Notes: a model not told the origin generated them from the letters alone. A stretch of DNA of 64,000 nt from Pirellulaceae bacterium (GCA_018402565.1 JAGYIQ010000007.1:62001-126000); one strand, 5' to 3'; positions 52,735 to 62,304 are shown, counted from the stretch's first letter. Made by a program: numbers and translations.

Positions 52735-53946
52735 ATGAAATGGCAATGGCTGCGGCAGGAAATCTGGTGGCTGGCAATCTGGTGGTTGGCGGGATTGTCG
52801 ATTGTCTTGGCGACGTTGGGAGGCTTGGCGGCCATCGCCTACGTCAAATATCGTCAGGTGGAAGAGGCGATGGCCGCTCCGCCGCCTCCCGAGGTCCCAG
52901 TCGCGGTGGGGATTGCCACGGCTCGGCCGGTGACCTTTCAGCGGACTTCGGTCGTTGTGGGCACTGTTTTGGCCCCACGGTTCATTCAGTTGCGAACCGA
53001 GTTGGCTGGCTTGGTCACGGCCCTGTCGTTGGAGCCGGGCCAGGCTGTGGAAGCCGGCCAAGTCTTGGTCCAGCTGGATACCCGATCGGAAGTCGCGGAA
53101 CTGAAGAGCGCGACGGCCGCCCTTAAGTTGGCCCGAGCGGAATTGACTCGCTTGCAGAGCATTGCCAGCACCAACGCGGTCAGCGCCCAGGAAGCGGATG
53201 TGGCGGAGTCGAAGGTGATTCAGGCCGAGGCGGAAGCGGACCGGCTGGCGGTGCTGATCGACCGCAAGACGATTCGGGCCCCGTTTGCGGCGCGGGTGGG
53301 GCTGCACCAGTTGCATGTCGGGCAATACCTGGACGCGGGCAGCGAGATCACGACGCTGGAGGGGATCGACGACTACTTCGACCTGGACTTTTCGGTGCCC
53401 AAGCATATTTCTCAGTCCATGCATGTCGGGCAAACCGTGGCCTTGAGTCTGGGCGTGATGGCGGATGGTGTGACGCCGCAACTGCTGCCGGTGCCGATCA
53501 TGGCTCTGGATGCTCGGGCCGATGCGGTATCGCGGACCATGATGGTCCGAGCGCGGATTCAAGACCCACCGGTGACCATGCGTCCCAACGACTCGGTGCG
53601 TGTGCGCGTGGCCTACGGCGATCCGATCGAGGCGATCCAGGTGCCGGCAACCGCGATTCGCAATGCGCCGGACGGGCCCAGTGTATTTGTGGCGGAGAGC
53701 CGCGACGGAGAGCTGCGGGCCGTGGCACGCCGAGTCTTGTTGGCGGGCAGTGGTGATGGGACGTCAGCTTGGATCGCAGCGGGCGTGGTCGCTGACGAAC
53801 AGGTCGTCGCCGAGGGGTCGTTCAAGCTGCGTGAGGGCAGTCTCTTGGCGCCCGTTGAGGTGGAGCGTTCTCGGCCGTTGGAGCCCAGCCGCTCCGTCAG
53901 CGGATTGGCTCCGGGCCAGGACCCCATGACGGTGGAGCTGCCATGA
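52735..53946 (+). CDS. RND efflux membrane-fusion (adaptor) protein
   Basis: 403 residues from ATG 52735. A membrane anchor lies at about 10-32, the HlyD-type barrel-sandwich and hairpin at 55-215 (LSLEPGQAVEAGQVLVQLDTRSE, then the helical ELTRLQSIASTNAVSAQE and RAPFAARVGL), and beta-barrel parts to about 370. It links an inner-membrane RND pump to an outer-membrane channel. It overlaps the pump gene by 4 bases. Upstream 52534-52734 holds no gene. Confidence 0.9.
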   Translation: MKWQWLRQEIWWLAIWWLAGLSIVLATLGGLAAIAYVKYRQVEEAMAAPPPPEVPVAVGIATARPVTFQRTSVVVGTVLAPRFIQLRTELAGLVTALSLEPGQAVEAGQVLVQLDTRSEVAELKSATAALKLARAELTRLQSIASTNAVSAQEADVAESKVIQAEAEADRLAVLIDRKTIRAPFAARVGLHQLHVGQYLDAGSEITTLEGIDDYFDLDFSVPKHISQSMHVGQTVALSLGVMADGVTPQLLPVPIMALDARADAVSRTMMVRARIQDPPVTMRPNDSVRVRVAYGDPIEAIQVPATAIRNAPDGPSVFVAESRDGELRAVARRVLLAGSGDGTSAWIAAGVVADEQVVAEGSFKLREGSLLAPVEVERSRPLEPSRSVSGLAPGQDPMTVELP

Positions 53947-56900
53947 AATCAATTACGGATCTATTCATCCGCCAACCCGTACTGGCCTTGGTTCTGAATG
54001 TCGTGTTGGTGTTGATCGGCGTTCGTTGTGCCTTGAACTTACCGGTCCAGCAGTTCCCCAAATTGGAGAGTGCCTCGGTCACGATCACCACGATTTACTT
54101 CGGTGCCAGTGCGGAGACGGTGCGTGGGTTCTTGACCACGCCGGTCGAACGGGCCGTGTCGTCGATTGCGGGCGTCGACTACGTGGAGTCCACCAGCACG
54201 GCGGGCATAAGCACGGTGACCGTACGGTTGGTCTTGAACCACGATTCCACCAAGGCGTTGGCCGAGATCAGCGCGAGGTTGCAGCAAGTGCGGGCGGAGC
54301 TACCGGCGGAAGCGGAACCGCCGACCATTGAGTTGGTCCGAGCGGATCGGCCTTATGCCTCTTTCTATTTGAGCTTTACCTCCAAGCAGTTCAGTATTCC
54401 GGCGCTGACCGATTACCTGACCCGCAACGTGCAACCGCGGCTGGCCACGATACCGGGTGTGCAGCGGTCGGGGATCGAGGCGGGACAAACGCCGGCCATG
54501 CGGATCTGGATCTCGCCGCAGCGATTGACCGAGTTGAACTTGACGCCGGGGGACGTGTATACGGCCTTGCAGCGGAACAACTTTGTGGCGGCGATCGGCC
54601 AGGTCAAAAGTTCCGAGGTGCAGATCGACTTGCTGACCAACACCGACCTGCAGAGCGTGGAAGAGTTCAGCGACTTGATAGTATCGCAGGTGCCAGCGAC
54701 CGCGGATTCGCCGGGCCAGATCATTCGCTTGTCGGATGTGGCCCGCGTGGAGTTGGGCAGCGAAGAGCCGCTGGCTGCGGCTCTGTACCGCGGCGACAAA
54801 GCGGTGTACGTCAGCGTCTGGCCCTTGCCGGGCAGCAATGAAATCGATGTGGCCCTGCGCCTGCGGCAGACGATGGACGAGTTGCAAGGTGAGTTACCTG
54901 CACACGTCGACATGCAATTGGCCTACGACGGCACGCGGTTCATGCGCAAGTCGTTGACGGAGATCTCCAAGACACTGCTGGAGACGATCCTGATCGTGGC
55001 GGTGGTGGTCTTCTTGTTCATGGGGTCGTTACGGACGGCTTTGGTGCCGTTGGTGGCGATGCCCGTGTCGTTGATCGGGGCAGCCATCGTAATGTACCTG
55101 TTGGGCTTCTCGCTCAATTTGCTCACGTTGTTGGCGATCGTCTTGGCGGTGGGGTTGGTGGTGGACGACGCGATTGTGGTCGTGGAAAATGTGCAACGCC
55201 ACATCCGAGATGGGCATGGTCGGCGAAATGCGGCGTTGATCGGAGCACGGGAACTGGTTGGACCGATCATCGCCATGACCATTACCCTGGCCACCGTCTA
55301 CGCCCCGATCGGTTTCCAGGGTGGTTTGACGGGGATGTTGTTTCGCGAGTTCGCCTTCACCTTGGCGGCGGCGGTCGTGGTGTCGGGGATTGTGGCAGTC
55401 ACGTTGTCGCCGATCATGAGTTCGTGGTTGATCCCGGCGGGTGGCCAGGAGGGGTGGGCAACTCGGGCGGTGAACCGGCTTTTTGATGCGATTCGCGGGG
55501 TCTATGGCCGCTTCTTGGGTGGTCTGTTGCACTTGCGGTGGGGGATCGCTGCGGCGACCTTGATTGCGGGCTCGGCCGCGGTGCCTTTTTATCAGTTTTC
55601 AGCCAAGGAGCTGGCGCCGGTCGAGGACGAAGGGGCGATTGCCGTGATGTTGACGGCCTCGCCCGATTCAACCCTGGAGTCGTCAACACGTTGGGCCAGT
55701 CAATTGGCGGACGGGTTTCAGGCCATCCCGGAGACCAGCTACATGTGGGCCTTGGCCACGTCGGCTGGTGGGTTTGGTGGTGTGATTACCACCGATTGGG
55801 AGGAACGCACGCGGAACACGGCTCAAATCCTGCCAGATGTTTTTGCGGTCGCTGCCAATAATCCCGGCCTGGAGGCCTTCCCAGTGCTGGTGCCGCCCCT
55901 GCCCGGCGCCGGCAATTACGACGTGGAGGTGGTGATCAAGAGCGATCTGCCTGTCGAGCGACAGCACGAGTTGGCCAACGAGATCGTCCGGCGGGCGCGC
56001 GAGGCGGACCTTTACATGTTCGTCGACACGGATCTGAAGATCGACCTGCCGCAGGCTCGCGTCAACATCGATCGCGAACGGCTGGCCGACTTGGGCCTGG
56101 ATCAAGCACTGGTGGGACGAGAGTTGGGCGTCTTGTTGGGCGGCGGTTATGTCAATCGGTTCAACTACTACAACCGTTCGTACCGAGTCATTCCGCAATT
56201 AGAATCTGCCGATCGGCAATCGCCTGGCTCATTGATGGACCTGCAGGTCCGCACGGCCTCGGGCAAGTTGATACCGGTATCGACCTTTGCCTCATTGGAG
56301 CCGGAAACGGCACCCCGATCACTGAATCGCTTCCAGCAGCAAAGCGCCTTCCGCGTGTTTGGGGCCGTTTATCCTGGGCTGACCAAGGAGCAGGGCTTGA
56401 GTGTGATGGAAGGGATCGTGCAGGAGGTGACCAGCGGCCTGACGAATCTGGACTATGTGGGCGAATCCCGGCAGTTGCGGCGCGAGGGCTCGTCTTTGCT
56501 GGTCACCCTGTTGTTCGCCCTGATCTTGATCTACTTGGTGCTGGCGGCCCAGTTCAAGTCCTTTCGCGATCCGCTGATTGTGTTGCTGGGGTCTGTTCCC
56601 TTGGCCATGACCGGCGTGTTGGCATTAACGTTTCTGGATTGGACAACGATCAACATCTACACGCAGGTGGGTCTGATCACCTTGGTCGGTTTGGTCGCCA
56701 AGAACGGGATCTTGATTGTCGAGTTTGCCAATCATCTGCAGGAGAGTGGGGCGACGAAGTGGACGGCGGCGATCGAGTCGGCCCAAACGCGCTTGCGTCC
56801 TGTTCTGATGACTTCAGCGGCCACGATGTTGGGCCATCTGCCCTTGGTGTTTGTGACTGGGGCGGGCGCTCAAGCCCGCAACAGCATCGGCATCGTGTTG

Positions 56901-57017
56901 GTGGCGGGGATGGCGATCGGCACTTTCTTCACACTGTTTGTGGTGCCCGCCCTGTACGTGTTGTTGGCAGCGGAACACCGCCAAGTCGACGATGGGTTGG
57001 AGCCGTCCGGCGACTGA
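53943..57017 (+). CDS. RND efflux transporter, HAE1 type
   Basis: 1024 residues, full length for AcrB/MexK-like pumps. It begins with SITDLFIRQPVLALVLNVVLVLIG, has the transmembrane-4 proton relay aspartates in LVVDDAIVVVENVQRH, the porter repeat at RVNIDRERLADLGL, and a second helix bundle ending near AEHRQVDDG. Pumps drug-like compounds with proton drive. No outer-membrane factor gene follows, so the channel must be encoded elsewhere. Confidence 0.93.
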   Translation: MKSITDLFIRQPVLALVLNVVLVLIGVRCALNLPVQQFPKLESASVTITTIYFGASAETVRGFLTTPVERAVSSIAGVDYVESTSTAGISTVTVRLVLNHDSTKALAEISARLQQVRAELPAEAEPPTIELVRADRPYASFYLSFTSKQFSIPALTDYLTRNVQPRLATIPGVQRSGIEAGQTPAMRIWISPQRLTELNLTPGDVYTALQRNNFVAAIGQVKSSEVQIDLLTNTDLQSVEEFSDLIVSQVPATADSPGQIIRLSDVARVELGSEEPLAAALYRGDKAVYVSVWPLPGSNEIDVALRLRQTMDELQGELPAHVDMQLAYDGTRFMRKSLTEISKTLLETILIVAVVVFLFMGSLRTALVPLVAMPVSLIGAAIVMYLLGFSLNLLTLLAIVLAVGLVVDDAIVVVENVQRHIRDGHGRRNAALIGARELVGPIIAMTITLATVYAPIGFQGGLTGMLFREFAFTLAAAVVVSGIVAVTLSPIMSSWLIPAGGQEGWATRAVNRLFDAIRGVYGRFLGGLLHLRWGIAAATLIAGSAAVPFYQFSAKELAPVEDEGAIAVMLTASPDSTLESSTRWASQLADGFQAIPETSYMWALATSAGGFGGVITTDWEERTRNTAQILPDVFAVAANNPGLEAFPVLVPPLPGAGNYDVEVVIKSDLPVERQHELANEIVRRAREADLYMFVDTDLKIDLPQARVNIDRERLADLGLDQALVGRELGVLLGGGYVNRFNYYNRSYRVIPQLESADRQSPGSLMDLQVRTASGKLIPVSTFASLEPETAPRSLNRFQQQSAFRVFGAVYPGLTKEQGLSVMEGIVQEVTSGLTNLDYVGESRQLRREGSSLLVTLLFALILIYLVLAAQFKSFRDPLIVLLGSVPLAMTGVLALTFLDWTTINIYTQVGLITLVGLVAKNGILIVEFANHLQESGATKWTAAIESAQTRLRPVLMTSAATMLGHLPLVFVTGAGAQARNSIGIVLVAGMAIGTFFTLFVVPALYVLLAAEHRQVDDGLEPSGD

Positions 57018-57054
57018 GACCTCACGGGATAAGGCACCGGCGCGGGTCCATGAC

Positions 57055-57091
57055 AAAAAAAGAGCGAGCTCGTGTCAACCACGAGCTCGCT
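57055..57091 (-). terminator. Intrinsic terminator of the rplM-rpsI operon
   Basis: GCGAGCTCGTG (57064-57074) and CACGAGCTCGC (57080-57090) form a perfect 11-bp stem with a 5-base loop; on the minus strand a run of seven T follows (57055-57061). It lies 92 bases after the rpsI stop. Confidence 0.9.
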
Positions 57092-57181
57092 TGAGCGATC
57101 GACCACGTCAAATGCGTGGGAGAAAACCAAGATCGGACCCCACTCGCCAGCCGAGTGGCAATCGGTCCAACCACCAAGCCT

Positions 57182-57595
57182 TTAACGCTTGGAGAATTGG
57201 GTACCGCGACGGGCACCGTGCAGGCCAGGCTTCTTGCGTTCCTTCATGCGGGAATCGCGAGTCAGAAAGCCGTTGTCTCGCAGGGGTTGGAACAGCTCGG
57301 TGTCGTAGCTGCACAGAGCGCGAGCCAGGCCCATCTTGCAAGCGCCGCTTTGGCCGGTTGGGCCGCCGCCAGCGACGCGGATGATGATATCAAAGTCCTT
57401 TCGCTTGCCGACGACTTCCAGGGTCGAATAAATCGCGTTTTGGTCTTGAACCAAAGGGAAGTACTCTTGGATGTCCTTGCCGTTGACCGTGACTTTACCC
57501 GAGCCCGGGGCGATGCGCACGCGAGCCACCGAAGTCTTGCGTCGACCGGTACCCAAAGCTTGACCGGTGACTTTATCCTTTTTGATTGCGACCAT
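57182..57595 (-). CDS. rpsI: Small ribosomal subunit protein uS9
   Basis: 137 residues. The family pattern is complete: ALGTGRRKTSVARVRI near the start, VNGKDIQEYFPL, RVAGGGPTGQSGA, and the basic tail ending in FSKR that reaches the P site. It lies 86 bases after rplM in the usual bacterial order and is followed by a strong terminator. Confidence 0.98.
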   Translation of the reverse strand: MVAIKKDKVTGQALGTGRRKTSVARVRIAPGSGKVTVNGKDIQEYFPLVQDQNAIYSTLEVVGKRKDFDIIIRVAGGGPTGQSGACKMGLARALCSYDTELFQPLRDNGFLTRDSRMKERKKPGLHGARRGTQFSKR

Positions 57596-57681
57596 TCGTC
57601 AAATTCCAATCCGAAGGTGATCTTAAACTGTATGCTTACCTGTATCGGGCTCGCCCGCGTTCGGTCTCTGTCGGTCTTCGC

Positions 57682-58140
57682 TTACGAAGCGCCCGACTCG
57701 CCGAAGGCCTGCTCGAAGGGCTTGGGCTGTTGGGCTTGGTGCTGGTGCTCCGACCCGGTGTAAACCTTGAGTTTCGACAGCATTTGCCGTCCGAGCTTGG
57801 TCTTGGGCAGCATGCGGCGAACGGCTTCACGCAACACCATCTCGGGCTGCTTCTGCAGTCGCTCAGCAGCCGATTCGCTGCGCAAACGGGTGTAGCCGGT
57901 ATACCAGGTGTACCGCTTGTTGTCCCACTTATTGCCGGTGAAGACGACCTTGCCGGCGTTGGTGACGATCACAAATTCGCCGGTGTCGACGTGGGCGGTG
58001 TACCCAGGGCGGTGCTTGCCCATCAGGACAACTGCAATTTTCGAGGCCAATCGACCGACGACCTGATCGGTGGCGTCGACCGTATACCAATTCTGCTGGA
58101 CTTCGCCTTTTTTGGCGATGAATGACGTGGTTCCGGGCAC
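57682..58140 (-). CDS. rplM: Large ribosomal subunit protein uL13
   Basis: 152 residues from GTG 58140, with AAGGAGAA ahead on the minus strand. WYTVDATDQVVGRLASKIA, LMGKHRPGYTAHVDTG, AGKVVFTGNKWDNKRY and AVRRMLPKTKLGRQML give an unambiguous L13. A C-terminal tail rich in Gln and His (about 15 residues) is longer than in E. coli. Confidence 0.98.
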   Translation of the reverse strand: MPGTTSFIAKKGEVQQNWYTVDATDQVVGRLASKIAVVLMGKHRPGYTAHVDTGEFVIVTNAGKVVFTGNKWDNKRYTWYTGYTRLRSESAAERLQKQPEMVLREAVRRMLPKTKLGRQMLSKLKVYTGSEHQHQAQQPKPFEQAFGESGAS

Positions 58141-58326
58141 CGGACCGTTCTCCTTGACTGTAGCTTTGGCTTCCGCGCCGGCGAACTGGCCGAACAGCGG
58201 AGCCCCGAATTGTAGAAACGGAGAGCCGGATCCGCAAGGGCTTTAGGGCAAAATTCGCCAATTCCGGCGGCGATACCTCCGACCGGCAGCGGAATCTCCG
58301 GTAGTGGGAACTCCTGCCACGGAAAC

Positions 58327-58848
58327 TCAGCGAATCGGGGCCCGTCCCATCAATCGCCGCAACACACCGATCTGCCCGCAGTGCAGCATCTCGTGTTGCG
58401 GGGCCATCAACATCGCCCCGTACTTGGTGGCATAGCCCGCCGTCGGTGGATCCAGCGGCTCGTCCAGGCTGGCGGGGGCAAATGTCGGCAACTCCAGCAG
58501 CACCTGACTGCGTATTTTCTCCAGTTGCAGCAGGATTTCGCTTGGCTGGGGGTAGGCCGCTCGATCGGGCGAGGGCTGCGAGCCCTTGGCAAAGCGTTTG
58601 CGGAAGCTGCCGGGCATCAGATCCAAGTCGACCTCGGCTCGGCCTCGCTGGCGAAACAGCAGCAGTCCGTATTCCGCCATGGCGATGTGCCCCACTTGCC
58701 AGGCAATATGCGACCCGTAGGCCTCGGTTGCTCCGGTGGCGGCGGGCGTCCAGAACCAATCCTCGTCGCTGAGGCCCTCGAGCAGCGACAGGGTGTATTG
58801 ACGAGAGGACTCCAACAACCGCTGGACAATGTCGATCCGCAAATCCAC
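58327..58848 (-). CDS. DinB-like protein
   Basis: 173 residues from GTG 58848, chosen for the ribosome site GGAGAA just upstream; the open frame reaches 58989 through non-coding-looking sequence. A four-helix DinB/YfiT-type pattern is seen, with candidate metal-binding His in SHIAWQVGHIAMAEY and QHEMLHCGQIGVLRRL near the C terminus. The family includes metal-dependent thiol transferases. It is a single gene, not obviously linked to its neighbours. Confidence 0.75.
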   Translation of the reverse strand: MDLRIDIVQRLLESSRQYTLSLLEGLSDEDWFWTPAATGATEAYGSHIAWQVGHIAMAEYGLLLFRQRGRAEVDLDLMPGSFRKRFAKGSQPSPDRAAYPQPSEILLQLEKIRSQVLLELPTFAPASLDEPLDPPTAGYATKYGAMLMAPQHEMLHCGQIGVLRRLMGRAPIR

Positions 58849-58988
58849 GCGTTCTCCTTCGCTGAAACCAGGCCGACGTCGCCGGCCATTACACGCACGG
58901 CACCGGGGTAGTGCCGGACGACAAGGGGCTGAACCACCGACGGTCCCGTGCCCTCGCCCCGTTCTGCACTCAAATTCTGTCCTGGGCA

Positions 58989-59045
58989 CAAGTGCTGTCC
59001 CGAGCTCAAGTGCTGTCCCGAGCTCAAGTGCTGTCCCGGGCTCAA
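58989..59045. repeat. Three tandem 18-bp repeats
   Basis: CAAGTGCTGTCCCGAGCT or close variants recur three times in phase with 18-base spacing, between the DinB-like gene and the FlgM terminator. The final unit differs by one base (CCCGGGCT). It is non-coding. Confidence 0.75.
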
Positions 59046-59061
59046 ATTACCGGGCCCGCGG

Positions 59062-59103
59062 AAAAAAAACAACGGTGCGGTCACCTGCAGGCAACCGCAC
59101 CGT
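59062..59103 (-). terminator. Intrinsic terminator after flgM
   Basis: CGGTGCGGT (59073-59081) and ACCGCACCG (59094-59102) form a perfect stem; on the minus strand it is followed closely by a run of eight T (59062-59069). It lies 96 bases after the flgM stop. Confidence 0.9.
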
Positions 59104-59198
59104 GTTGAGGCTCAAATGTCGAAGCGAGCACACCGCCACGTCCAATCGCGGCAACTGGGCACGTTGCCGCGTCCACACGCGGCGGCTGGGGACGGCGA

Positions 59199-59492
59199 CT
59201 AACCGATGCGTTCCAGCATCCGGTCAACGGCCATCTCCAACTTCTCGGTCGTCTCGTAGCTGCCTTCGGCCAACTGAGCGCGGATTTCCGCGATTCGGCT
59301 GGCGCGGGAATCGGTCTGAGCACGAGCGGCAGGTTCCAGCCGCGCGATCGCTTCGCTGGACAGCGTCAGTTCGGCGCTCGATTCCGCCACGCGGTTGGCA
59401 GCCAGGACATGAAAGTGGGCGGGTTTCACCGGGCCACGCGTCGGTTGTACTTGGTTGTAGCCGTTGGTGGGCGTTGGTCCATTGATTTGCAT
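59199..59492 (-). CDS. flgM: Anti-sigma-28 factor FlgM
   Basis: 97 residues. The disordered Pro/Gly/Gln-rich N terminus and the C-terminal half (SRIAEIRAQLAEGSYETTEKL, then AVDRML) match FlgM, which binds and holds sigma-28 until it is exported through the flagellar hook. No flagellar gene is adjacent. The transcript has its own terminator and probably its own promoter in the 480-base region upstream. Confidence 0.82.
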   Translation of the reverse strand: MQINGPTPTNGYNQVQPTRGPVKPAHFHVLAANRVAESSAELTLSSEAIARLEPAARAQTDSRASRIAEIRAQLAEGSYETTEKLEMAVDRMLERIG

Positions 59493-59974
59493 GTTGGTTC
59501 TCTCCCCAAACTTTTTTGGGATGGCACTGGAAACGGTCTTGGGAGACGCGTTGTTTCAATTTTGGTGTCCCCCCCCGAAAGCCCCTGTGCTGACACCGCA
59601 GAGCAGGAATCCGGAGGTTCTGGGCAAAGCTCAAAGCTTCTCCCTCGGGCGGCTCGCGATCGGGAATCCTCGATGTCCCAACAAGAGACATCCCCTAGTA
59701 TACGCTGCAACCCTGCGTCTTGTTCTGTTGTAGCAGACCAATGCCATCCATGCCGAATCCAAGCGGATCGACGCAGTTACCTAAAGTTAGGTATCGTCGC
59801 ACCGCTCCGGCCTGCACAACAAAAACTGCTAGCGTTTGTAGTTTGTGGCTTGTGCGGATTCTAACCTGGGTTTATCGCAGGTTTGGCAAATTCGGAAAAG
59901 TCGAATTTGACCGGGCCACTGCTAGCAGCTAACGACCGGCAGTGGTTTTACATTCCACCGCGGTCCGACGGGGA
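59493..59974. other. Long flgM upstream region with a palindromic site
   Basis: No gene. A perfect inverted repeat TACCTAA-AG-TTAGGTA lies at 59778-59793, about 285 bases upstream of flgM, a candidate operator. A C/G run follows near 59570. The rest shows nothing I can assign. Confidence 0.5.
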
Positions 59975-60295
59975 TCAGTTTAGCCCATCGGAAGGTGGCG
60001 GAGAGAATTTTGGTGCCGAGGAGCGGGAAAAATCGTCCTCGCCCGGGTCGATGGTGTCGGATTTGGCGGAGCGGGCGGTTGCGGGGTTTGTGCTGGTCCC
60101 AATCCGAGCCGCGGGTCGCCGATCGGGAGCGGTCGGGTCGATTTCCTCCAAGGTGTACTGGAAATCGGACAATCCCTTCCGCAGTTGGGCATAGGCTCGC
60201 CCCAGCTGTCGCAGGACGTCCGGCAGTCGGCTGCCGAACAGCACGACAGCGACGACCATGACGATCATCAGCTGCGAATAAGAGATACCCATCAT
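59975..60295 (-). CDS. Twin-arginine translocase TatA/TatB-type protein, long form
   Basis: 106 residues. The N terminus has a membrane helix (LMIVMVVAVVLFGSRLPDVL), the FGxxxLP hinge and an amphipathic helix (LGRAYAQLRKGLSDFQ), then a Pro/Ser-rich tail. The hinge and tail suit TatB or a TatA paralogue. ATG 60292 is a second possible start. It lies 50 bases downstream of the shorter TatA. Confidence 0.85.
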   Translation of the reverse strand: MMGISYSQLMIVMVVAVVLFGSRLPDVLRQLGRAYAQLRKGLSDFQYTLEEIDPTAPDRRPAARIGTSTNPATARSAKSDTIDPGEDDFSRSSAPKFSPPPSDGLN

Positions 60296-60345
60296 TGGAC
60301 GGTTCCGATCCTAACTACTGGATTTGCTGGACGCGACGTCTTGGG

Positions 60346-60513
60346 TTAGCGCGACTCTTCTGAATCGTCATCCAGCCGGTTCGAGTCCTTCATACCGCGT
60401 TTGAACTCGTTGAGGCTGCGGCCCATGTCCCGCATGAGCGTGGGCAGGCGAGCGCTGCCGAAGAGCAGCAGGGCGATCACAGCCACGATCAAAATTTGTT
60501 GCCAACCAATCAT
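60346..60513 (-). CDS. tatA: Twin-arginine translocase TatA-type protein, short form
   Basis: 55 residues from ATG 60513, with GGAG 6 bases ahead (a GTG 60555 extension lacks support). IGWQQILIVAVIALLLFGS is the membrane helix, followed by RLPTLMRDMGRSLNEFKRGM, the amphipathic helix of TatA. It is probably co-transcribed with the longer relative; tatC is not in the window. It would serve exports such as the DUF1501 protein. Confidence 0.88.
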   Translation of the reverse strand: MIGWQQILIVAVIALLLFGSARLPTLMRDMGRSLNEFKRGMKDSNRLDDDSEESR

Positions 60514-60579
60514 AAACACTCCAGTCGGGATAAAACGTCCACCAACGGCCGACACCCTGCCAGGTCCCTGCGCCGACCT

Positions 60580-61596
60580 CTATTCTAGAGGGAGCTGGGG
60601 GCCTGTCAAACCTTCCAAACCGGTCGCGGTCGGCTTTTCTGGTACGGGTGGTGGGGCTGTTAGGGCGGCGTGGACCTGGGCAAACCGTCGACGCATCGTG
60701 TGCAATTCGCCCAAAGTGACGTAGGCGTTGTACTGGAACTTGAGACCGGGGGTGAGCGAGAATTGGTGCAGCGGGGCCACGTAGGAGCAGCTGGAGTTGG
60801 CCTCGCCGCGGAACCGGTAGCAGGTCAGCTGGGCTACCCCAGGCACAAAGACCCCGATCCCGTGGTCGGTATCGTCCACGAAAGCGGCCCAGGATTCGTC
60901 GCAGCGGTGGTACTCATTGGGCCAGCCCGGGCTCTGACGCTGTAGGGGCTGGTCCTGCCAGGGTTTATCGCCTTGGTACCAAACCAGGGACGCGTAATCC
61001 GGGTGGACGAACATGGCCGGCGTCTCTTGGTGGTACTCCGGGTGCTCTTCGGTGCCGTCGTAAGCGAATTCGAAGCGAATCTTGACCATCGGACCGTCCA
61101 GCTCCACGTGTTGCCGCATGGTGCATTCGGCCAAAAGCTGTCCGCTGGCCCAATGTCGCGGCCGAGTCGTGACGGAGGCGGTGCTGGCAGTGACGGTGAA
61201 CTCCAGGACCTCGGCCTTTTGCCCGCGGTAGTCGCCGCCCTGGACCGGATTGTAGCGCCAGGGCTGCTGGACCCACCGCGAACCGTCCTCTCGGCCATAG
61301 TAGGACTGTTGCAGGAGTCGGCCGTGGTCAAAGGCATTGAGCAGATTTCGGTCGCTGCCTGCCGCTGACAGCCAACCGACGGCACCCCCGTGCCCCCGCA
61401 ACAGGCCGACCTTGAGGTGTTCGTTCTCCAGGAACACCCAGTCCTTGTCCTCGTTGGCGCTCGCGGTTTGAGCTCGAGTCGGTGGACTGGGGAGTGCCAA
61501 AAGACAGACGGCGACCCACATGATCGCTGAGAGCCAACCGGCGACCCGAGCGACAATGGTTGCGCAGGGTGTCAAACAAGGAGCAAGGGAGGGCAT
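60580..61596 (-). CDS. Exported protein of unknown function
   Basis: 338 residues with a signal peptide (VAGWLSAIMWVAVCLLALPS). The mature part has many strands with Trp, Tyr and His (GGAVGWLSAAGSDRNLLNAFDHGRL, EYHQETPAMFVHPDY, WAAFVDDTDHGIGVF), a style resembling the beta-supersandwich of glycosidase-associated or galactose mutarotase-like domains. I cannot assign a family. The last residues are Pro-rich. It lies 66 bases upstream of the tatA start, on the same strand. Confidence 0.55.
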   Translation of the reverse strand: MPSLAPCLTPCATIVARVAGWLSAIMWVAVCLLALPSPPTRAQTASANEDKDWVFLENEHLKVGLLRGHGGAVGWLSAAGSDRNLLNAFDHGRLLQQSYYGREDGSRWVQQPWRYNPVQGGDYRGQKAEVLEFTVTASTASVTTRPRHWASGQLLAECTMRQHVELDGPMVKIRFEFAYDGTEEHPEYHQETPAMFVHPDYASLVWYQGDKPWQDQPLQRQSPGWPNEYHRCDESWAAFVDDTDHGIGVFVPGVAQLTCYRFRGEANSSCSYVAPLHQFSLTPGLKFQYNAYVTLGELHTMRRRFAQVHAALTAPPPVPEKPTATGLEGLTGPQLPLE

Positions 61597-61675
61597 GCAG
61601 CGAGCACCAACAGCGGTGGACCCAGCCGCTCACGAGGTAGGAAGTTCCGACGTACGCAACGCACGGGGCAGCGGC

Positions 61676-62260
61676 TTACGGCGTCTGGTCGGGGAGGCGG
61701 TCCGCAGGCAGGGTCCCCAACGACACCAGCCATTGTAGGCCTTCGCTGACGCTGAGCGAACTGGGGAGCAACTGTTCGGGGAGCAACGCCAGCAAGCGGC
61801 CGGAGGTCGGCGTGGGGCCCGAGGGAACAAAAACCGTGACCAGGCCGCCCGATTCGCCGCCCGCCTCACGGGTCACCAGCCCCAGTTCGCGCCGTTCCGG
61901 ATGCTGGAACTGCACCCAGACGACCCGCTTGAACAGCCCCTGCGGTCCCTCGCCATAACCGACGATCTGCTTCAAGGTCTGGTACAGACCACCCAAGACG
62001 GGCAGCCGATCGAGGGTCCGATCCACCAGCCCAAACAGCCAACGCCCGAGCAAAGAAGTCACGATCAGCCCGATTAGGTAGAGAGCGAGCGCCAGAACCA
62101 ATAACCCCAGGCCAAAGAAGTAAAACCCTTGATCCTTCAGCCAAACCCCTGCCACCTGCTGCTCAAAATAAACCACGGTCACCGCCAGCCCGCCCACCGG
62201 TAGGATTGCCACGATCCCAGCGACAAAACACCGAGCCAAGTGGTTCTTCAGAGCTTGCAT
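61676..62260 (-). CDS. DUF502 family membrane protein
   Basis: 194 residues from ATG 62260. Two membrane helices (FVAGIVAILPVGGLAVTVVYF and FFGLGLLVLALALYLIGLIVTSLLG), then LVDRTLDRLPVLGGLYQTLKQIV and FKRVVWVQFQHPERRELGLVT, the conserved body of DUF502. Its function is unknown. The gap to the exported protein gene downstream is 79 bases, so the two may be in one operon. Confidence 0.88.
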   Translation of the reverse strand: MQALKNHLARCFVAGIVAILPVGGLAVTVVYFEQQVAGVWLKDQGFYFFGLGLLVLALALYLIGLIVTSLLGRWLFGLVDRTLDRLPVLGGLYQTLKQIVGYGEGPQGLFKRVVWVQFQHPERRELGLVTREAGGESGGLVTVFVPSGPTPTSGRLLALLPEQLLPSSLSVSEGLQWLVSLGTLPADRLPDQTP

Positions 62261-62304
62261 GACAGGGAAGTTCCGTGTTGGAGTTGGCTGACTGGCTGGG
62301 GCGG

